Positions 36,055 to 44,713 of a DNA stretch of 64,000 bases are shown here, piece after piece (position 1 is the first letter of the stretch; the number at the start of each line of letters is the position of its first letter). Source of the DNA: Paraburkholderia sp. FT54 (GTDB taxonomy: Bacteria; Pseudomonadota; Gammaproteobacteria; Burkholderiales; Burkholderiaceae); the NCBI RefSeq assembly GCF_031585635.1, contig NZ_CP134196.1:2418001-2482000 (forward strand). Reading direction: 5' to 3'. Position numbers and translations under genes: made by a program. Under the pieces are notes generated by a model. That model was given only the letters and a program-made list of their open reading frames with translations, was not told the DNA's origin and ran no database searches.

Positions 36055-36840
36055 ATGACCCCGGAAATCAAATATGAGCTATCAGGTTGCGGTGTACTGG
36101 CCGTCACGATTGCGCGGCCGGATAAGAAAAACGCGCTCACTAACGAGATGTATGGCGCTCTTGCGGATGCCATCGCGAGAGCCAATGACGATGACGAGAT
36201 CCGGGTGTTGTTGATTCAGGCTGATGGAGACACGTTCTCGGCCGGCAACGACGTTTCGGAATTCGCAGCGCAGTCGACGGGCGACGGTCCGAAAGAACCT
36301 AACGTGGTTCGCTTCCTGCAAGGCCTGGCGAATGCGAGGAAGCCGCTCGTTGCCGCGGTCCAGGGCAAGGCTGTCGGAGTGGGAACGACCATGTTGCTCC
36401 ATTGTGACTACGTGCTTCTCTCTGAAGAGGCGCAATTGATCACCCCCTTCGTGAATCTGGCTCTCGTTCCCGAAGCCGCCTCAAGTTACCTGCTTCCCTT
36501 GCGAATTGGGCATGCCAGGGCATTCGAAATGTTCGCCCTCGGGGAAGCCGTTCCCGCGAGTGCTGCCGTTGCATGGGGTATTGCAAACAAGGTGGTTCCC
36601 AACGCGGAACTCCGTGCGGAGGCGCACCTTGTCGCCGAAAAGATTGCCGCCAAGCCCATCGGATCGCTGACCGCGATGAAGCGACTAATGCGAGACGCGG
36701 AGAAGTTGATAGCGCAGATGGATTGCGAACGCTCCATCTTCGTGGAGCGACTTGCAAGCGCCGAAGCGAAAGAAGCCTTCGCGGCGTTTGCGCAAAAGCG
36801 CCAGGCGGATTTCACGAGAATCGTTCGACAAAAAATGTAG
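36055..36840 (+). CDS. Enoyl-CoA hydratase/isomerase family protein
   Basis: 261 residues from ATG 36055, with GAGG 8 nt upstream. It is a crotonase fold: RPDKKNALTNEMYGAL, the oxyanion-hole loop TFSAGNDVSEF, then KPLVAAVQGKAVGVGTTMLLHCDYV. At the second catalytic position LVPEAASS holds one glutamate, so a hydratase with a single catalytic glutamate or an isomerase is possible. This closes the plus-strand part of the catabolic island. Confidence 0.9.
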   Translation: MTPEIKYELSGCGVLAVTIARPDKKNALTNEMYGALADAIARANDDDEIRVLLIQADGDTFSAGNDVSEFAAQSTGDGPKEPNVVRFLQGLANARKPLVAAVQGKAVGVGTTMLLHCDYVLLSEEAQLITPFVNLALVPEAASSYLLPLRIGHARAFEMFALGEAVPASAAVAWGIANKVVPNAELRAEAHLVAEKIAAKPIGSLTAMKRLMRDAEKLIAQMDCERSIFVERLASAEAKEAFAAFAQKRQADFTRIVRQKM

Positions 36841-37320
36841 AGTTCATCAATTGATGTCGCGGTTTAACGACCCATCCTCGTCGTTTTCAGCCGCGAAATC
36901 GATCGCTCGAAAGACTCAAAGCCGGCAAACATGCGGATCTGCTTCGAACCCTTCTTAGCATAGAGGCGGCTCCGGCGCTTTCCCAGTTAGGCTTTCGGCT
37001 TCATTGGCGGGAGGGCCGGGGACTCGGCTGCCATTTCGTCGGTGCGATAGAGCGTGAGAAATGAACGGACCTCTTCCGTGTTCGAGCAGGCGAGCAAGTC
37101 CTGATAGGCGTCGGGCCTGATTATCACAAGGCTGCATGTTGTTCGTCGGGCCGCTATGCCGTTCAAATTGGCTCTCGAAGTCGACGAATTTGTCAGGATC
37201 GTCACGCGCGGCTCTCATCGTGGCGCGGGAACACTTTCCCACAACGACGCCGGATAGATTTAAGGAAGCTAACCACTGCATCAGAGATCGGGGTTCCAAA
37301 AATGAGGGTGGATTCCGTGG
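36841..37320. other. Gene-poor interval at the right edge of the catabolic island
   Basis: 480 bp between the enoyl-CoA hydratase and the DUF4239 gene. It holds a 12-bp palindrome CATCAATTGATG (~36844) and, on the minus strand, two overlapping protein-like reading frames listed separately. Nothing else is evident. Confidence 0.5.
36987..37230 (-). pseudogene. Possible frameshifted small gene of unknown function
   Basis: Two minus-strand frames each look protein-coding over half of the interval. First comes MRAARDDPDKFVDFESQF and about ten more residues; then, one frame over, IIRPDAYQDLLACSNTEEV and a proline-rich end PALPPMKPKA. Joined, they would give ~75 residues, so one frameshift is inferred. 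I do not recognise the family. Confidence 0.3.
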
Positions 37321-38082
37321 CTACTGGCCGAGCATGGTGAGCGCCTCGCGCAACGGCGCAAGCGAGACAGCGATAGTCCCGCCGAGCGGCGTGTTCATCT
37401 CCAGGATGAGAAATATTGCGATGGAAGTGGACACCGCGCCCAGAAAAAACGTCGTGGTGACAGTCGTGTTGGGGGATGTGAACAGGCCAAACGAGCCGAA
37501 GATGATGCACAGCCACAACACTAGCGTTATCAGTAGCGGCATGGGGGTTGAGCCTGCTGCTTGCAGCAGCGCAAGCTCTCGCATCGCCAACCCTTCACCG
37601 GCGATCTTGATGGCGTCCGCCTGTAGCCGGCGTTGCGCTTCGCTGTGCGGCGAGAGTTCCGCCACTCTGCGTTGAATGTTCTCCCCCCGTCCAAGGTCCT
37701 CGGGACTACGCATACTTGCCAACTGATCCGGGTCGCCTGAAGTGGCCTTCTGGATTCCCCCGGCGATGAACTGCTTCAGCAAGGTACGGATCTCTTGCGT
37801 CTCGGGCCCATATTGGGCCAGTGTGCGATCGAGCAGAATGATATCGGTAGCGTCGCGTACAACCGCGGCGTTCGCGGCATCGAACGAACTTTTCGCCGAC
37901 GAGATCAGCAGTCCAAGCACTATCGCTGCCATCGTGGCTATCAATCCGATCGTCAGTTTGATGACACCGACCGATTCATCGCTGAGATGGCGCTCTGGCA
38001 ACAGAGAGTGCAGATGCAATCCGAGCAGGGCGCTACCAAACACGCATGCAAACACAATGACGACAATGCTTAGATGGTGCAC
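37321..38082 (-). CDS. DUF4239 (bestrophin-like) membrane protein
   Basis: 253 residues from GTG 38082, with GGAG 9 nt upstream; a longer frame to 38229 has a basic, unlikely N-terminus. Hydrophobic segments lie at ~5-22, ~42-62, ~182-202 and ~210-232, with a soluble helical region between the second and third. This layout fits DUF4239 proteins, which resemble bestrophin anion channels only distantly. The function is unknown. No operon partner is evident. Confidence 0.75.
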   Translation of the reverse strand: MHHLSIVVIVFACVFGSALLGLHLHSLLPERHLSDESVGVIKLTIGLIATMAAIVLGLLISSAKSSFDAANAAVVRDATDIILLDRTLAQYGPETQEIRTLLKQFIAGGIQKATSGDPDQLASMRSPEDLGRGENIQRRVAELSPHSEAQRRLQADAIKIAGEGLAMRELALLQAAGSTPMPLLITLVLWLCIIFGSFGLFTSPNTTVTTTFFLGAVSTSIAIFLILEMNTPLGGTIAVSLAPLREALTMLGQ

Positions 38083-38308
38083 TGTTCGATTCTCCGTTTC
38101 TGTATGTAAGCGTGGTTGCCTTCTCTGTGTGCGTTGCCGCTGCTTTCGCGCTCTGATGCCGATCCGGTGCGATCGCTGTGCCTGCCGAGTGCAGCCGCTC
38201 GCGGTCCGGAACACGTCCCGGCGCGACAACGGTTACGCTAGAGCGGATTCCCGGAAGCCATCGCCGCGTCGGTGGATGAGATTCAATTTTCCGAGCGCCC
38301 CGCGGCAA

Positions 38309-38673
38309 TCAGGGATCGTATCTCGGACTGACAACGCGATGACGCGGTTGGTCGGTGGTGAACACGCGATTGCCATCGGCCGACGTAACCGCAAACATTA
38401 GCTTCACGAACGGTCGCAGAACCGTCATTGACCTGGCTGCGAATGGCCCCTCAAGCACGCTAGCACAGATGAACGCTGACTTTGGATGTGTGTGGCCGGG
38501 CGAGTAGCCGCCCGGACCGTACTCGACGAGCACACTCTTGATGCACTTTCCAGGAACGTTCGGTTGCTCGTGCTGGTAGACGAGCGCCACTTTCGCGTTT
38601 TTTTCTTCGACGTCTCTGCAAAGCTGCCAAACGGTAAGGCGCTAACGAGTAACGCACAGATAAAGTGTTTCAT
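38309..38673 (-). pseudogene. Frameshifted secreted cupin gene
   Basis: It starts at ATG 38673 with a signal peptide (MKHFICALLVSALPFGSFAE). A first frameshift after the lysine run leads to VEYGPGGYSPGHTHPKSAF and ICASVLEG in another frame. A second frameshift then leads to IRSQVNDGSATVREAN, which continues the usual cupin motif before the reading runs into unrelated sequence. An intact cupin paralogue with the same plan lies at 42369-42776. Confidence 0.7.
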
Positions 38674-38705
38674 GTAAGACATGCTTTCAAACGTTTCCGC
38701 GGGAA

Positions 38706-39461
38706 TTACGACTTGCCCTGCGAGCGCCGAAACCACTCGTCAAATCCGATGCGACCGAGGCGCGCTTCGCCGAGTGGCACGAGCGAATGCTCTCCGACGA
38801 GGCCACCAAAATAACGAGCCTGCGCGTCACGCACGACTTCTCGCTTGTCGCCCGTTGCTTTTAGATAGCGGGCAACGATCTCGTCAAACGGTGCGCGTTC
38901 CGGACCTGCGATTTCAACGATGCCGTTGCGCGGGGCGGCGAGCGCCACATCGGCGACAAAGGCGGCGACGTCGTCAGACGCAATGGGCTGGAACGGGCCC
39001 GGTGAAAGCCTCACAGTGTTGCCTTCCGTGCCGGAATCGGCGATACCGCCGAGGAATTCGTAGAACTGCGTCGAACGGATGATCGTGAAGGGAATGCCGG
39101 AAGCCTCGATCAGCTTTTCTTGCGCAACTTTCGCGCGGAAATAACCGTTCTCGGGCGTCCGGTCGGCTCCGACAATCGACAGCGCGACATGATGTTGGAC
39201 ACCCGCCTCAGCCTCGGCTGGGTGGAGATTCCGGCCGGAGCTTTCGAAGAATTTCAGCACTGCGTTATCTTCGAACGACGGCGAATTGGCGAGGTCGATC
39301 ACTACCTGCGCGTCGGTGAGGACTTCCTTGAGTCCCTCGCCAGTGAGCGTGTTGACGCCGTTCTTCGGCGAGGCTGCGATGACGTCATGGCCAGCCTGAC
39401 GCAGAATGGGGACGGTCTTCGAGCCGATGAGGCCGGTGCCGCCGATGATAACTATTCGCAT
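38706..39461 (-). CDS. NmrA-like NAD(P)-binding SDR family protein
   Basis: 251 residues, strong AAGGAGGG site before the ATG. The N-terminal Rossmann motif is IIGGTGLIGSKTV. VVIDLANSPSFEDNAVL and VGADRTPENGYFRAKVAQEKL (YxxxK-like YFRAK) follow. It belongs to the atypical SDR group of NAD(P)H-binding and epimerase-like proteins. Its reaction is unknown. A truncated copy of the same family occurs at 41020-41145. The frameshifted cupin follows it on the same strand. Confidence 0.85.
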   Translation of the reverse strand: MRIVIIGGTGLIGSKTVPILRQAGHDVIAASPKNGVNTLTGEGLKEVLTDAQVVIDLANSPSFEDNAVLKFFESSGRNLHPAEAEAGVQHHVALSIVGADRTPENGYFRAKVAQEKLIEASGIPFTIIRSTQFYEFLGGIADSGTEGNTVRLSPGPFQPIASDDVAAFVADVALAAPRNGIVEIAGPERAPFDEIVARYLKATGDKREVVRDAQARYFGGLVGEHSLVPLGEARLGRIGFDEWFRRSQGKS

Positions 39462-39893
39462 GATTCACCCTCCTTCGTCGATTGTTGGAGAAAGCTAAAG
39501 AGATCCGGAAGAAGCGCCATCGCGGTGCCGGCTACATATCGCCCTGCTCCAGTCGTTGGCGCCAGGCACCGTCGAAGCCGATTGCGGATTTTTACGGACC
39601 GCGGCAAGAACCGCGGGTGGCGTTCGAGATGCTGGAAGCATCTCAGGAATCGTCAACGGGCCGGTAAGCCCGTGGTGCGCGCAAAGGACAGCGCACCATA
39701 GAAACATAGACGCTCTTCAGGAAAATGGAACGTCAACTTGAAAGGTTCGCGTACTGAGTTTGTATTCATGCGCGTGCGCCAGTCGCCATACCATTCCACG
39801 TTTCATCATTTCATGATGAACTGCTTAACCGACGGGCCAAACGATGGAAGGCATGGCGTGTCCGGAAGATGCCTCGCGCACCCGCGTTCGACT
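39462..39893. other. Interval without a recognised gene
   Basis: 432 bp between the SDR and alpha/beta hydrolase genes. Short frames exist on both strands, none with a ribosome binding site or a recognisable domain. I see no clear terminator or repeat. Confidence 0.5.
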
Positions 39894-40874
39894 TCAGCTC
39901 TGAATGAACGCCAGCAGGTCCGCGTTGAACTTGTCCTTGTGTGTGTCCGTCAAGCCGTGAGGGGCGCCGGGATAAACCATCAGCTTTGAATTCCTGATTA
40001 GCTTCGCCGATGCGCGACCTGCAGCGTCGATGGGCACGATCTGATCGTCGTCGCCGTGAATGATCAGCACGGGGACGTCGATTTTTTTCAGGTCCTCGGT
40101 GAAATCGGTTTCGGAGAACGCCTTGATCGAGTCATAAGTGTTCTTCTGGCCGCCTTCCATTCCTTGCATCCACCACGAATCGATCAATCCCTGCGAAGGT
40201 TTGGCGCCCGGCCGGTTGAAGCCATAGAACGGACCTGACGCAACATCTCTATAAAACTGAGAACGGTTGGCCAGTTGAGCGGCACGGAGTTCGTCGAATA
40301 CGTCGATCGGCAGCCCTCCCGGGTTCGCGGCGGTTTTCAGCATCAGCGGCGGCACGGCCGAAACCAGCACGACCTTCGACACGCGACGCGTGCCATGACG
40401 GCCGACGTAGCGGGCCACTTCCCCTCCGCCGGTGGAAAACCCCACGAGGATGGCGTCGGTCAAGTTGAGGGTATCGAACACCGTCGCCAGGTCGTCGGCA
40501 TAGGTATCCATTTCGTTGCCGCCCCATGGTTGGCCGGAGCGCCCGTGTCCCCGGCGGTCGTGAGCGACGGCACGAAAACCGTGCGAGGCCACGAGCATCA
40601 TCTGCGATTCCCAGCTATCGGAACTCAGTGGCCAGCCATGACAGAACACCACAGGTCGGCCAGTGCCCCAATCTTTGTAGTAAAGCTGTGTGCCGTCCTT
40701 CGCTGCGATGTAGTTCCCCGGCTGCTGCTGGCCGCGAGGATTCGAGGCGCCTGACCGCGCTGCCTCGGCCGTGCTGGAGAGCAGCGAAACTCCCAATCCT
40801 CCGGCGACAGCGGCGCCGCCAATCAATAGGTTGCGACGCGCCGGTCTGCTCGCGAACTTGTCCCTTGTGGACAT
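39894..40874 (-). CDS. Exported alpha/beta hydrolase (non-haem chloroperoxidase/esterase type)
   Basis: 326 residues from ATG 40874, with AAGGAGCAGC upstream; a longer frame is rejected. The N-terminus [17 protein letters not shown] looks like a twin-arginine signal ending near STAEAA. The hydrolase domain has the oxyanion turn [11 protein letters not shown], the elbow GFSTGGGEV (catalytic serine), an aspartate in HGDDDQIVP and a histidine in [10 protein letters not shown]. Family members are arylesterases and perhydrolases often called chloroperoxidases. The substrate is unknown. Confidence 0.88.
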   Translation of the reverse strand: MSTRDKFASRPARRNLLIGGAAVAGGLGVSLLSSTAEAARSGASNPRGQQQPGNYIAAKDGTQLYYKDWGTGRPVVFCHGWPLSSDSWESQMMLVASHGFRAVAHDRRGHGRSGQPWGGNEMDTYADDLATVFDTLNLTDAILVGFSTGGGEVARYVGRHGTRRVSKVVLVSAVPPLMLKTAANPGGLPIDVFDELRAAQLANRSQFYRDVASGPFYGFNRPGAKPSQGLIDSWWMQGMEGGQKNTYDSIKAFSETDFTEDLKKIDVPVLIIHGDDDQIVPIDAAGRASAKLIRNSKLMVYPGAPHGLTDTHKDKFNADLLAFIQS

Positions 40875-41019
40875 GATGCTGCTCCTTATGTGAATACTTA
40901 GTTGAAGAACGGACTGCAATCTCTCATCGCACTGATCTCCAGCGGCCAGCATCTCGTCATGTGTCCGAGTTCGACGACCTTGCGCGAATCGTGAGTCGCC
41001 GAGAGGAAACGCTGGACGT

Positions 41020-41145
41020 TTAGAAGAATTCGAGCACGGCGGCATCTTCGAACGATGATGAATTGGCCAGATCGACTACGACATTCGCACCCGTCAACGC
41101 CTCGTTCAGGGTTTGTCGGTGCTTCGCCGGACTAGCCGCGATTCG
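41020..41145 (-). pseudogene. Remnant of an NmrA-like SDR gene
   Basis: About 41 codons on the minus strand read RIAASPAKHRQTLNEALTG, then [20 protein letters not shown], then FF and a stop. They match residues ~33-75 of the intact SDR at 38.7 kb, with a short internal deletion. Start, Rossmann motif and the C-terminal two thirds are gone. Confidence 0.7.
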
Positions 41146-41261
41146 CGCGCCCTCCGTACAGGAAGCATCGTAGGCGCGCACTGCATCATGCGGTAGGGCT
41201 GCTGAGGGACGCATCGTGTTGCGTGAGGAGCACCAATCGACGCACCGTCGTTCGGGCGCCG

Positions 41262-42260
41262 TCACTCGAGCGTCGGTAACGCCGTCATCGTCGTCAGACA
41301 CTGCAGGTCGAGCGCTCTCGTGTGCTCGGTCATATAGTCGATGAACACGCGGACCCGGGCAGGAAGTTGTTTGCGGCTGAGATAGCAGATGTAGTGGCCG
41401 CTGTCTTCCGGTGCGTGCTGCGCGAGACAACTGACCAGCTGCCCGTCGCCCAGCAGATCGCAAACCTGATGCGCAGGCAACTGCGCGATGCCCAGCCCGT
41501 CGAGCACTGCCTGCACGATCAGATCCGCGTCGTTGAATGTGTGCTGCGCGACGGGCTGGCGCCGCTGCGGCAGACCGTCGACCTTGAACTCCCACTCACT
41601 GATGCGCCCGGACGCGGTCAGGAAATTGATGCAGCGATGATCCGCCAGTTCATCGACATGCCGCGGCAATCCGTGTCTTCGCGCATAACCGGGCGACGCG
41701 CAGACGAGCATCTGCATCGGAATCAGCTGGCGCGCCACGATCCCGCTGTCTTCCATGCGCCCGTCGCGAAACGCAACGTCGACGCGATCGGCGATGAAGT
41801 CGGCGGGCCGGTCGTTCAGCAGCAATTCGAGGGCGATCTCGGGATAGCGCGAATGAAAGCCCCGCAGCAGCGGCGCGACGATCTTGCGGCCGAAGCCCGG
41901 TGTCGAGACGATGCGCAGATGGCCGCGCGGCGGCCCGTTGCGCAGTTCCCGCATGTCTTCCAGCGCCTGGGCGATGCGCGCTATGCCAGGCTGACAGTTC
42001 TCGTAGAAGAGTTCCCCCTCGCGCGTCAACGACGTGCTGCGGGTCGTGCGCAGGAACAGGCGCGCGTCGAGCTGGGCCTCGAGTTTCTGCACATTGCGGC
42101 TAACGGAGGAACGCGCGATCCCGAGACGATCGCCCGCACGGGCAAAGCTGCCTTCGTTGGCAACGGCGAGAAAGGAAACGACGCCGGCGTAGCTGGTCGC
42201 ACAGCTGCTTGCGAACGGGTCGGTGCCGCCGGAGAGGCGGTCTGATAAGTAGTTTGACAT
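41262..42260 (-). CDS. LysR-family transcriptional regulator
   Basis: 332 residues from ATG 42260; a start at 42350 is possible but adds an unusual basic tail. The winged helix-turn-helix is near residues 25-85 (FLAVANEGSFARAGDRLGIARSSVSRNVQKLE). The periplasmic-binding-like effector domain follows (PRGHLRIVSTPGFG). It lies between the SDR remnant and the cupin gene, all on the minus strand, so the usual divergent target is missing. Its target may have been the decayed SDR gene or the neighbouring cupin/AhpD genes. Confidence 0.9.
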   Translation of the reverse strand: MSNYLSDRLSGGTDPFASSCATSYAGVVSFLAVANEGSFARAGDRLGIARSSVSRNVQKLEAQLDARLFLRTTRSTSLTREGELFYENCQPGIARIAQALEDMRELRNGPPRGHLRIVSTPGFGRKIVAPLLRGFHSRYPEIALELLLNDRPADFIADRVDVAFRDGRMEDSGIVARQLIPMQMLVCASPGYARRHGLPRHVDELADHRCINFLTASGRISEWEFKVDGLPQRRQPVAQHTFNDADLIVQAVLDGLGIAQLPAHQVCDLLGDGQLVSCLAQHAPEDSGHYICYLSRKQLPARVRVFIDYMTEHTRALDLQCLTTMTALPTLE

Positions 42261-42368
42261 GGAAGCGCGATCCGTGAAGTCCGTAGCGACTAGACGTATC
42301 AGCGCTGCCATCTGTGACAGGGTTCGCCGTTTTTCTGGCGGATCGGGCATGCGGACGCTGTTATGCGG

Positions 42369-42776
42369 TTACTTTTCCGGAACAAGAACGGGCGCACCCT
42401 TGTCCTTCAGCAGCAGCACGATGAACCTGGCAGGCTGCGTCTGACTTGCGTTACGTCCGACCGTGTGAACATCGTTCGGACCTTCATAGAAGGTCTGTCC
42501 GGGCGTCAGCGTGACTTCCTTGCCGCCCTTGACCTGCATCACGACCGATCCTTCAAGTACGTAGATAAAACCGTGCGCGTGATGCCGATGAATGGGATCC
42601 GCCGCACCCGGCGGATACTCGACGCTGATCATCAGGGCTTCCTTTCCCGGATAGTCGGCGAGAGACTGCGTCATCAAGGGCGTGACGATCGCGTCGGGCG
42701 GGGCGGCGCGAGCCACGCCGAACGACGCGCCTACGATAAAAAGCGCGGCCAGAGCGGAGCTTTTCAAACGAAGCAT
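42369..42776 (-). CDS. Secreted cupin-domain protein
   Basis: 135 residues with a signal peptide (cleavage near VARAAP) and a single cupin barrel. The metal-binding motif is in PIHRHHAHGFIYVLEG, with histidines and a glutamate, and the second motif is in FYEGPNDVHTVGRNAS. AGGAGC precedes the ATG. It is probably a periplasmic metal-binding protein of unknown reaction. It is the intact counterpart of the frameshifted cupin at 38.3 kb and the likely co-transcribed partner of the AhpD-like gene. Confidence 0.85.
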   Translation of the reverse strand: MLRLKSSALAALFIVGASFGVARAAPPDAIVTPLMTQSLADYPGKEALMISVEYPPGAADPIHRHHAHGFIYVLEGSVVMQVKGGKEVTLTPGQTFYEGPNDVHTVGRNASQTQPARFIVLLLKDKGAPVLVPEK

Positions 42777-42846
42777 GATGATGTGCTCCTGAGTGACGCG
42801 ACCCGCCCGCGCGGGCCCAGATTGAAGAGAAAACGAAATAGCCCGC

Positions 42847-43326
42847 TCAGGCGAGGTTCGCCTTGTCCAGACCGAATGCCTTGTCGAACGAACCCGGCAC
42901 CATCTTGAACGCGACGTTCGCGCGGTTCCATCCGTTGATGGCCATCACGTCGAACGTCAGGTCCGAGAGTTCCTTTTCGGAGAACTGGGTACGCACGCGC
43001 TCGTAGATCTCGTCGGGGACGCCGTGTTCGGGAAGGTTGGTCAGCACTTCCGTCCAGGCAAGCGCGGCGCGTTCTCGTGGTGCGAAGAGCGTCGACTCGC
43101 GCCACGCCGGGAGGTGATGGATGCGCAACTCACGCTCGCCGTGAATATGCGCTTCCTTCACGTGCATGTCCAGACAGAATCCACAACCATTGAGTTGCGA
43201 CGCCCGGATTGAGACCAGGTCACGGATTGATTCTTCGATGGTGCCGTCTTTCAGCAAATTGTTGAGTTCAATGAACTTCTTGACCAGTGCCGGCGATTGC
43301 TGAAAATAGTTGAGACGCTGTGTCAT
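42847..43326 (-). CDS. AhpD-like carboxymuconolactone decarboxylase family protein
   Basis: 159 residues from ATG 43326 (AGGAGAAATC upstream). The motif QLNGCGFCLDMHVKEA contains the CxxC and the histidine of AhpD-type alkylhydroperoxidases. The protein should be a small cytoplasmic all-helical thiol peroxidase or electron carrier for peroxide reduction. It is followed by the cupin gene on the same strand. The frequent SDR-cupin-AhpD association in Burkholderia suggests a stress-response unit; that is an inference. Confidence 0.9.
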   Translation of the reverse strand: MTQRLNYFQQSPALVKKFIELNNLLKDGTIEESIRDLVSIRASQLNGCGFCLDMHVKEAHIHGERELRIHHLPAWRESTLFAPRERAALAWTEVLTNLPEHGVPDEIYERVRTQFSEKELSDLTFDVMAINGWNRANVAFKMVPGSFDKAFGLDKANLA

Positions 43327-43661
43327 GATTTCTCCTGTCGACAATGACTGAGCACCCTGCGTTGCAGGTGCAGTTGGCGGCGATGAGCCGCACGAAGTCA
43401 TCGTAGATGGAGGCAGCGTGTCACGGTAGCCATGCGGACGGGCTCACAGTGTTGCCCGCGAAGCATCAATCGGTGAGTTGAGTTGCGCGAGCGCCGCCGA
43501 GGCTGATCCGAGTTTGCCTTCGATAAAGCGCAGCAGCGCCCATTGGCCGTGCCAGAAAACGCGGCAAGATATCGTTCAACCTGTAACGCAAAAACAGCCT
43601 GTTTCGAACCACGCCAGATACTGCGATCGTGGCATGTGAGCGGCCATTCGCTAACGTCGGA
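43327..43661. other. Interval without a recognised gene
   Basis: 335 bp between the AhpD-like gene and the acid phosphatase gene. It probably holds the AhpD promoter; no clear promoter or repeat stands out. Confidence 0.4.
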
Positions 43662-44387
43662 TCAATTGAGCCCCAAGGCCGTACGTACTTCGGCTCTCGC
43701 CTCGACAAAGGCTTTCTGAAACTCGGGATTTGCCATCAGCGCTTCGGCGACGAGCGTGCCGTCGATTCGGCCGGCTTCCACATCGCTCGGATAATGGACG
43801 CCATCCACTACTCGGTTATCGCCGTATTCGCGGCCGCGTGCAAAAATTGCGTCGCGCTTTTCAGGGACCATCTGCGCAAGCAGGATTGCTGTCATATAAC
43901 CAAAGGTGGCGTGACCGCTTGGGTACGAATCGTAACCGTCTTTCGGATTGAGCGGCACCGACGGATGCACGTCCGGATTCGCAATGTAAGGTCGTGCCCG
44001 CGAGAAAAATTCCTTCCCGCTCTTCGCCACTATCGACGCATCGTGGTTCGCGGCATCAAAGAGCGCCGTGGTCTTCGGCAGATTGGCTTCGTTGAACGCA
44101 GGGCCAAGCACATCTGCAAAGCGAAACACCGTCTTCTTAACATCGGCTCTCGCACGCTCCACCTTCTCAGGCGTGCGGGTGCGCTGCACCTCCAGAACAG
44201 TTGTCATATCCGCCTGTCCACGCGCGGATTCCACGGAGGGAGGCGGCGCGAGGAGCTTGCTTAGGTCAACCTGGTGCGCGTCGAGATACGTGGCGGTATG
44301 CGCCTGCGCAGGCTGGGCTGCCGCGCCCATTGTGCCCGCTGAAATCAATACGCAAACAATCAGCGACAAGGAAGAAAAACCTTTCAT
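43662..44387 (-). CDS. Class A acid phosphatase (PAP2 family)
   Basis: 241 residues from ATG 44387, giving a signal peptide with cleavage near PAQAHT. The three PAP2 motifs are in order: KEFFSRARPY, YPSGHATFG and GREYGDNRVVDGVHYPSD. The arginines and histidines of the vanadate/phosphate site are all present. It is a periplasmic nonspecific acid phosphatase of the PhoN/PhoC type, hydrolysing organic phosphate monoesters. It is divergent from the TonB-dependent receptor gene, so the two could share regulation. Confidence 0.92.
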   Translation of the reverse strand: MKGFSSLSLIVCVLISAGTMGAAAQPAQAHTATYLDAHQVDLSKLLAPPPSVESARGQADMTTVLEVQRTRTPEKVERARADVKKTVFRFADVLGPAFNEANLPKTTALFDAANHDASIVAKSGKEFFSRARPYIANPDVHPSVPLNPKDGYDSYPSGHATFGYMTAILLAQMVPEKRDAIFARGREYGDNRVVDGVHYPSDVEAGRIDGTLVAEALMANPEFQKAFVEARAEVRTALGLN

Positions 44388-44713
44388 AATGCCCGCGAAG
44401 AGAGGATGGCTTGCAGCGAAGCCCGGACGTAGCGCCCGCAATGGCCACCAGGCTAACAGATTTCGAATACGCGTCAAGCGCGGATGAAGGTGCTGATCGT
44501 AGTGCGAGCATATGAATGCGCGGTGTCCGCAACATTACGAATCTAAGCTCTCGCGCGGCATTTCTTACGATTCTCGCGGCTCGTTGTTGACCTGCAATGA
44601 GAACCTTAAGTTCGTAAGTTAGCTATCACTGGGCATTAATGCACCGTCGCTAACATCGCGCCTTGTTTGACTCAACGCCCCATGGCGACATTCAATCCAA
44701 GGATCCACGCACC
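44388..44713. other. Divergent promoter region between acid phosphatase and TonB receptor
   Basis: 326 bp. A TTGACC at ~44588 is a possible -35 element for the receptor, but no good -10 lies 16-18 bp after it. Repeated AT-rich words (TTACGAATCT at ~44535, TTACGATTCT at ~44567) could be regulator sites. No clear Fur box is seen. Confidence 0.4.
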
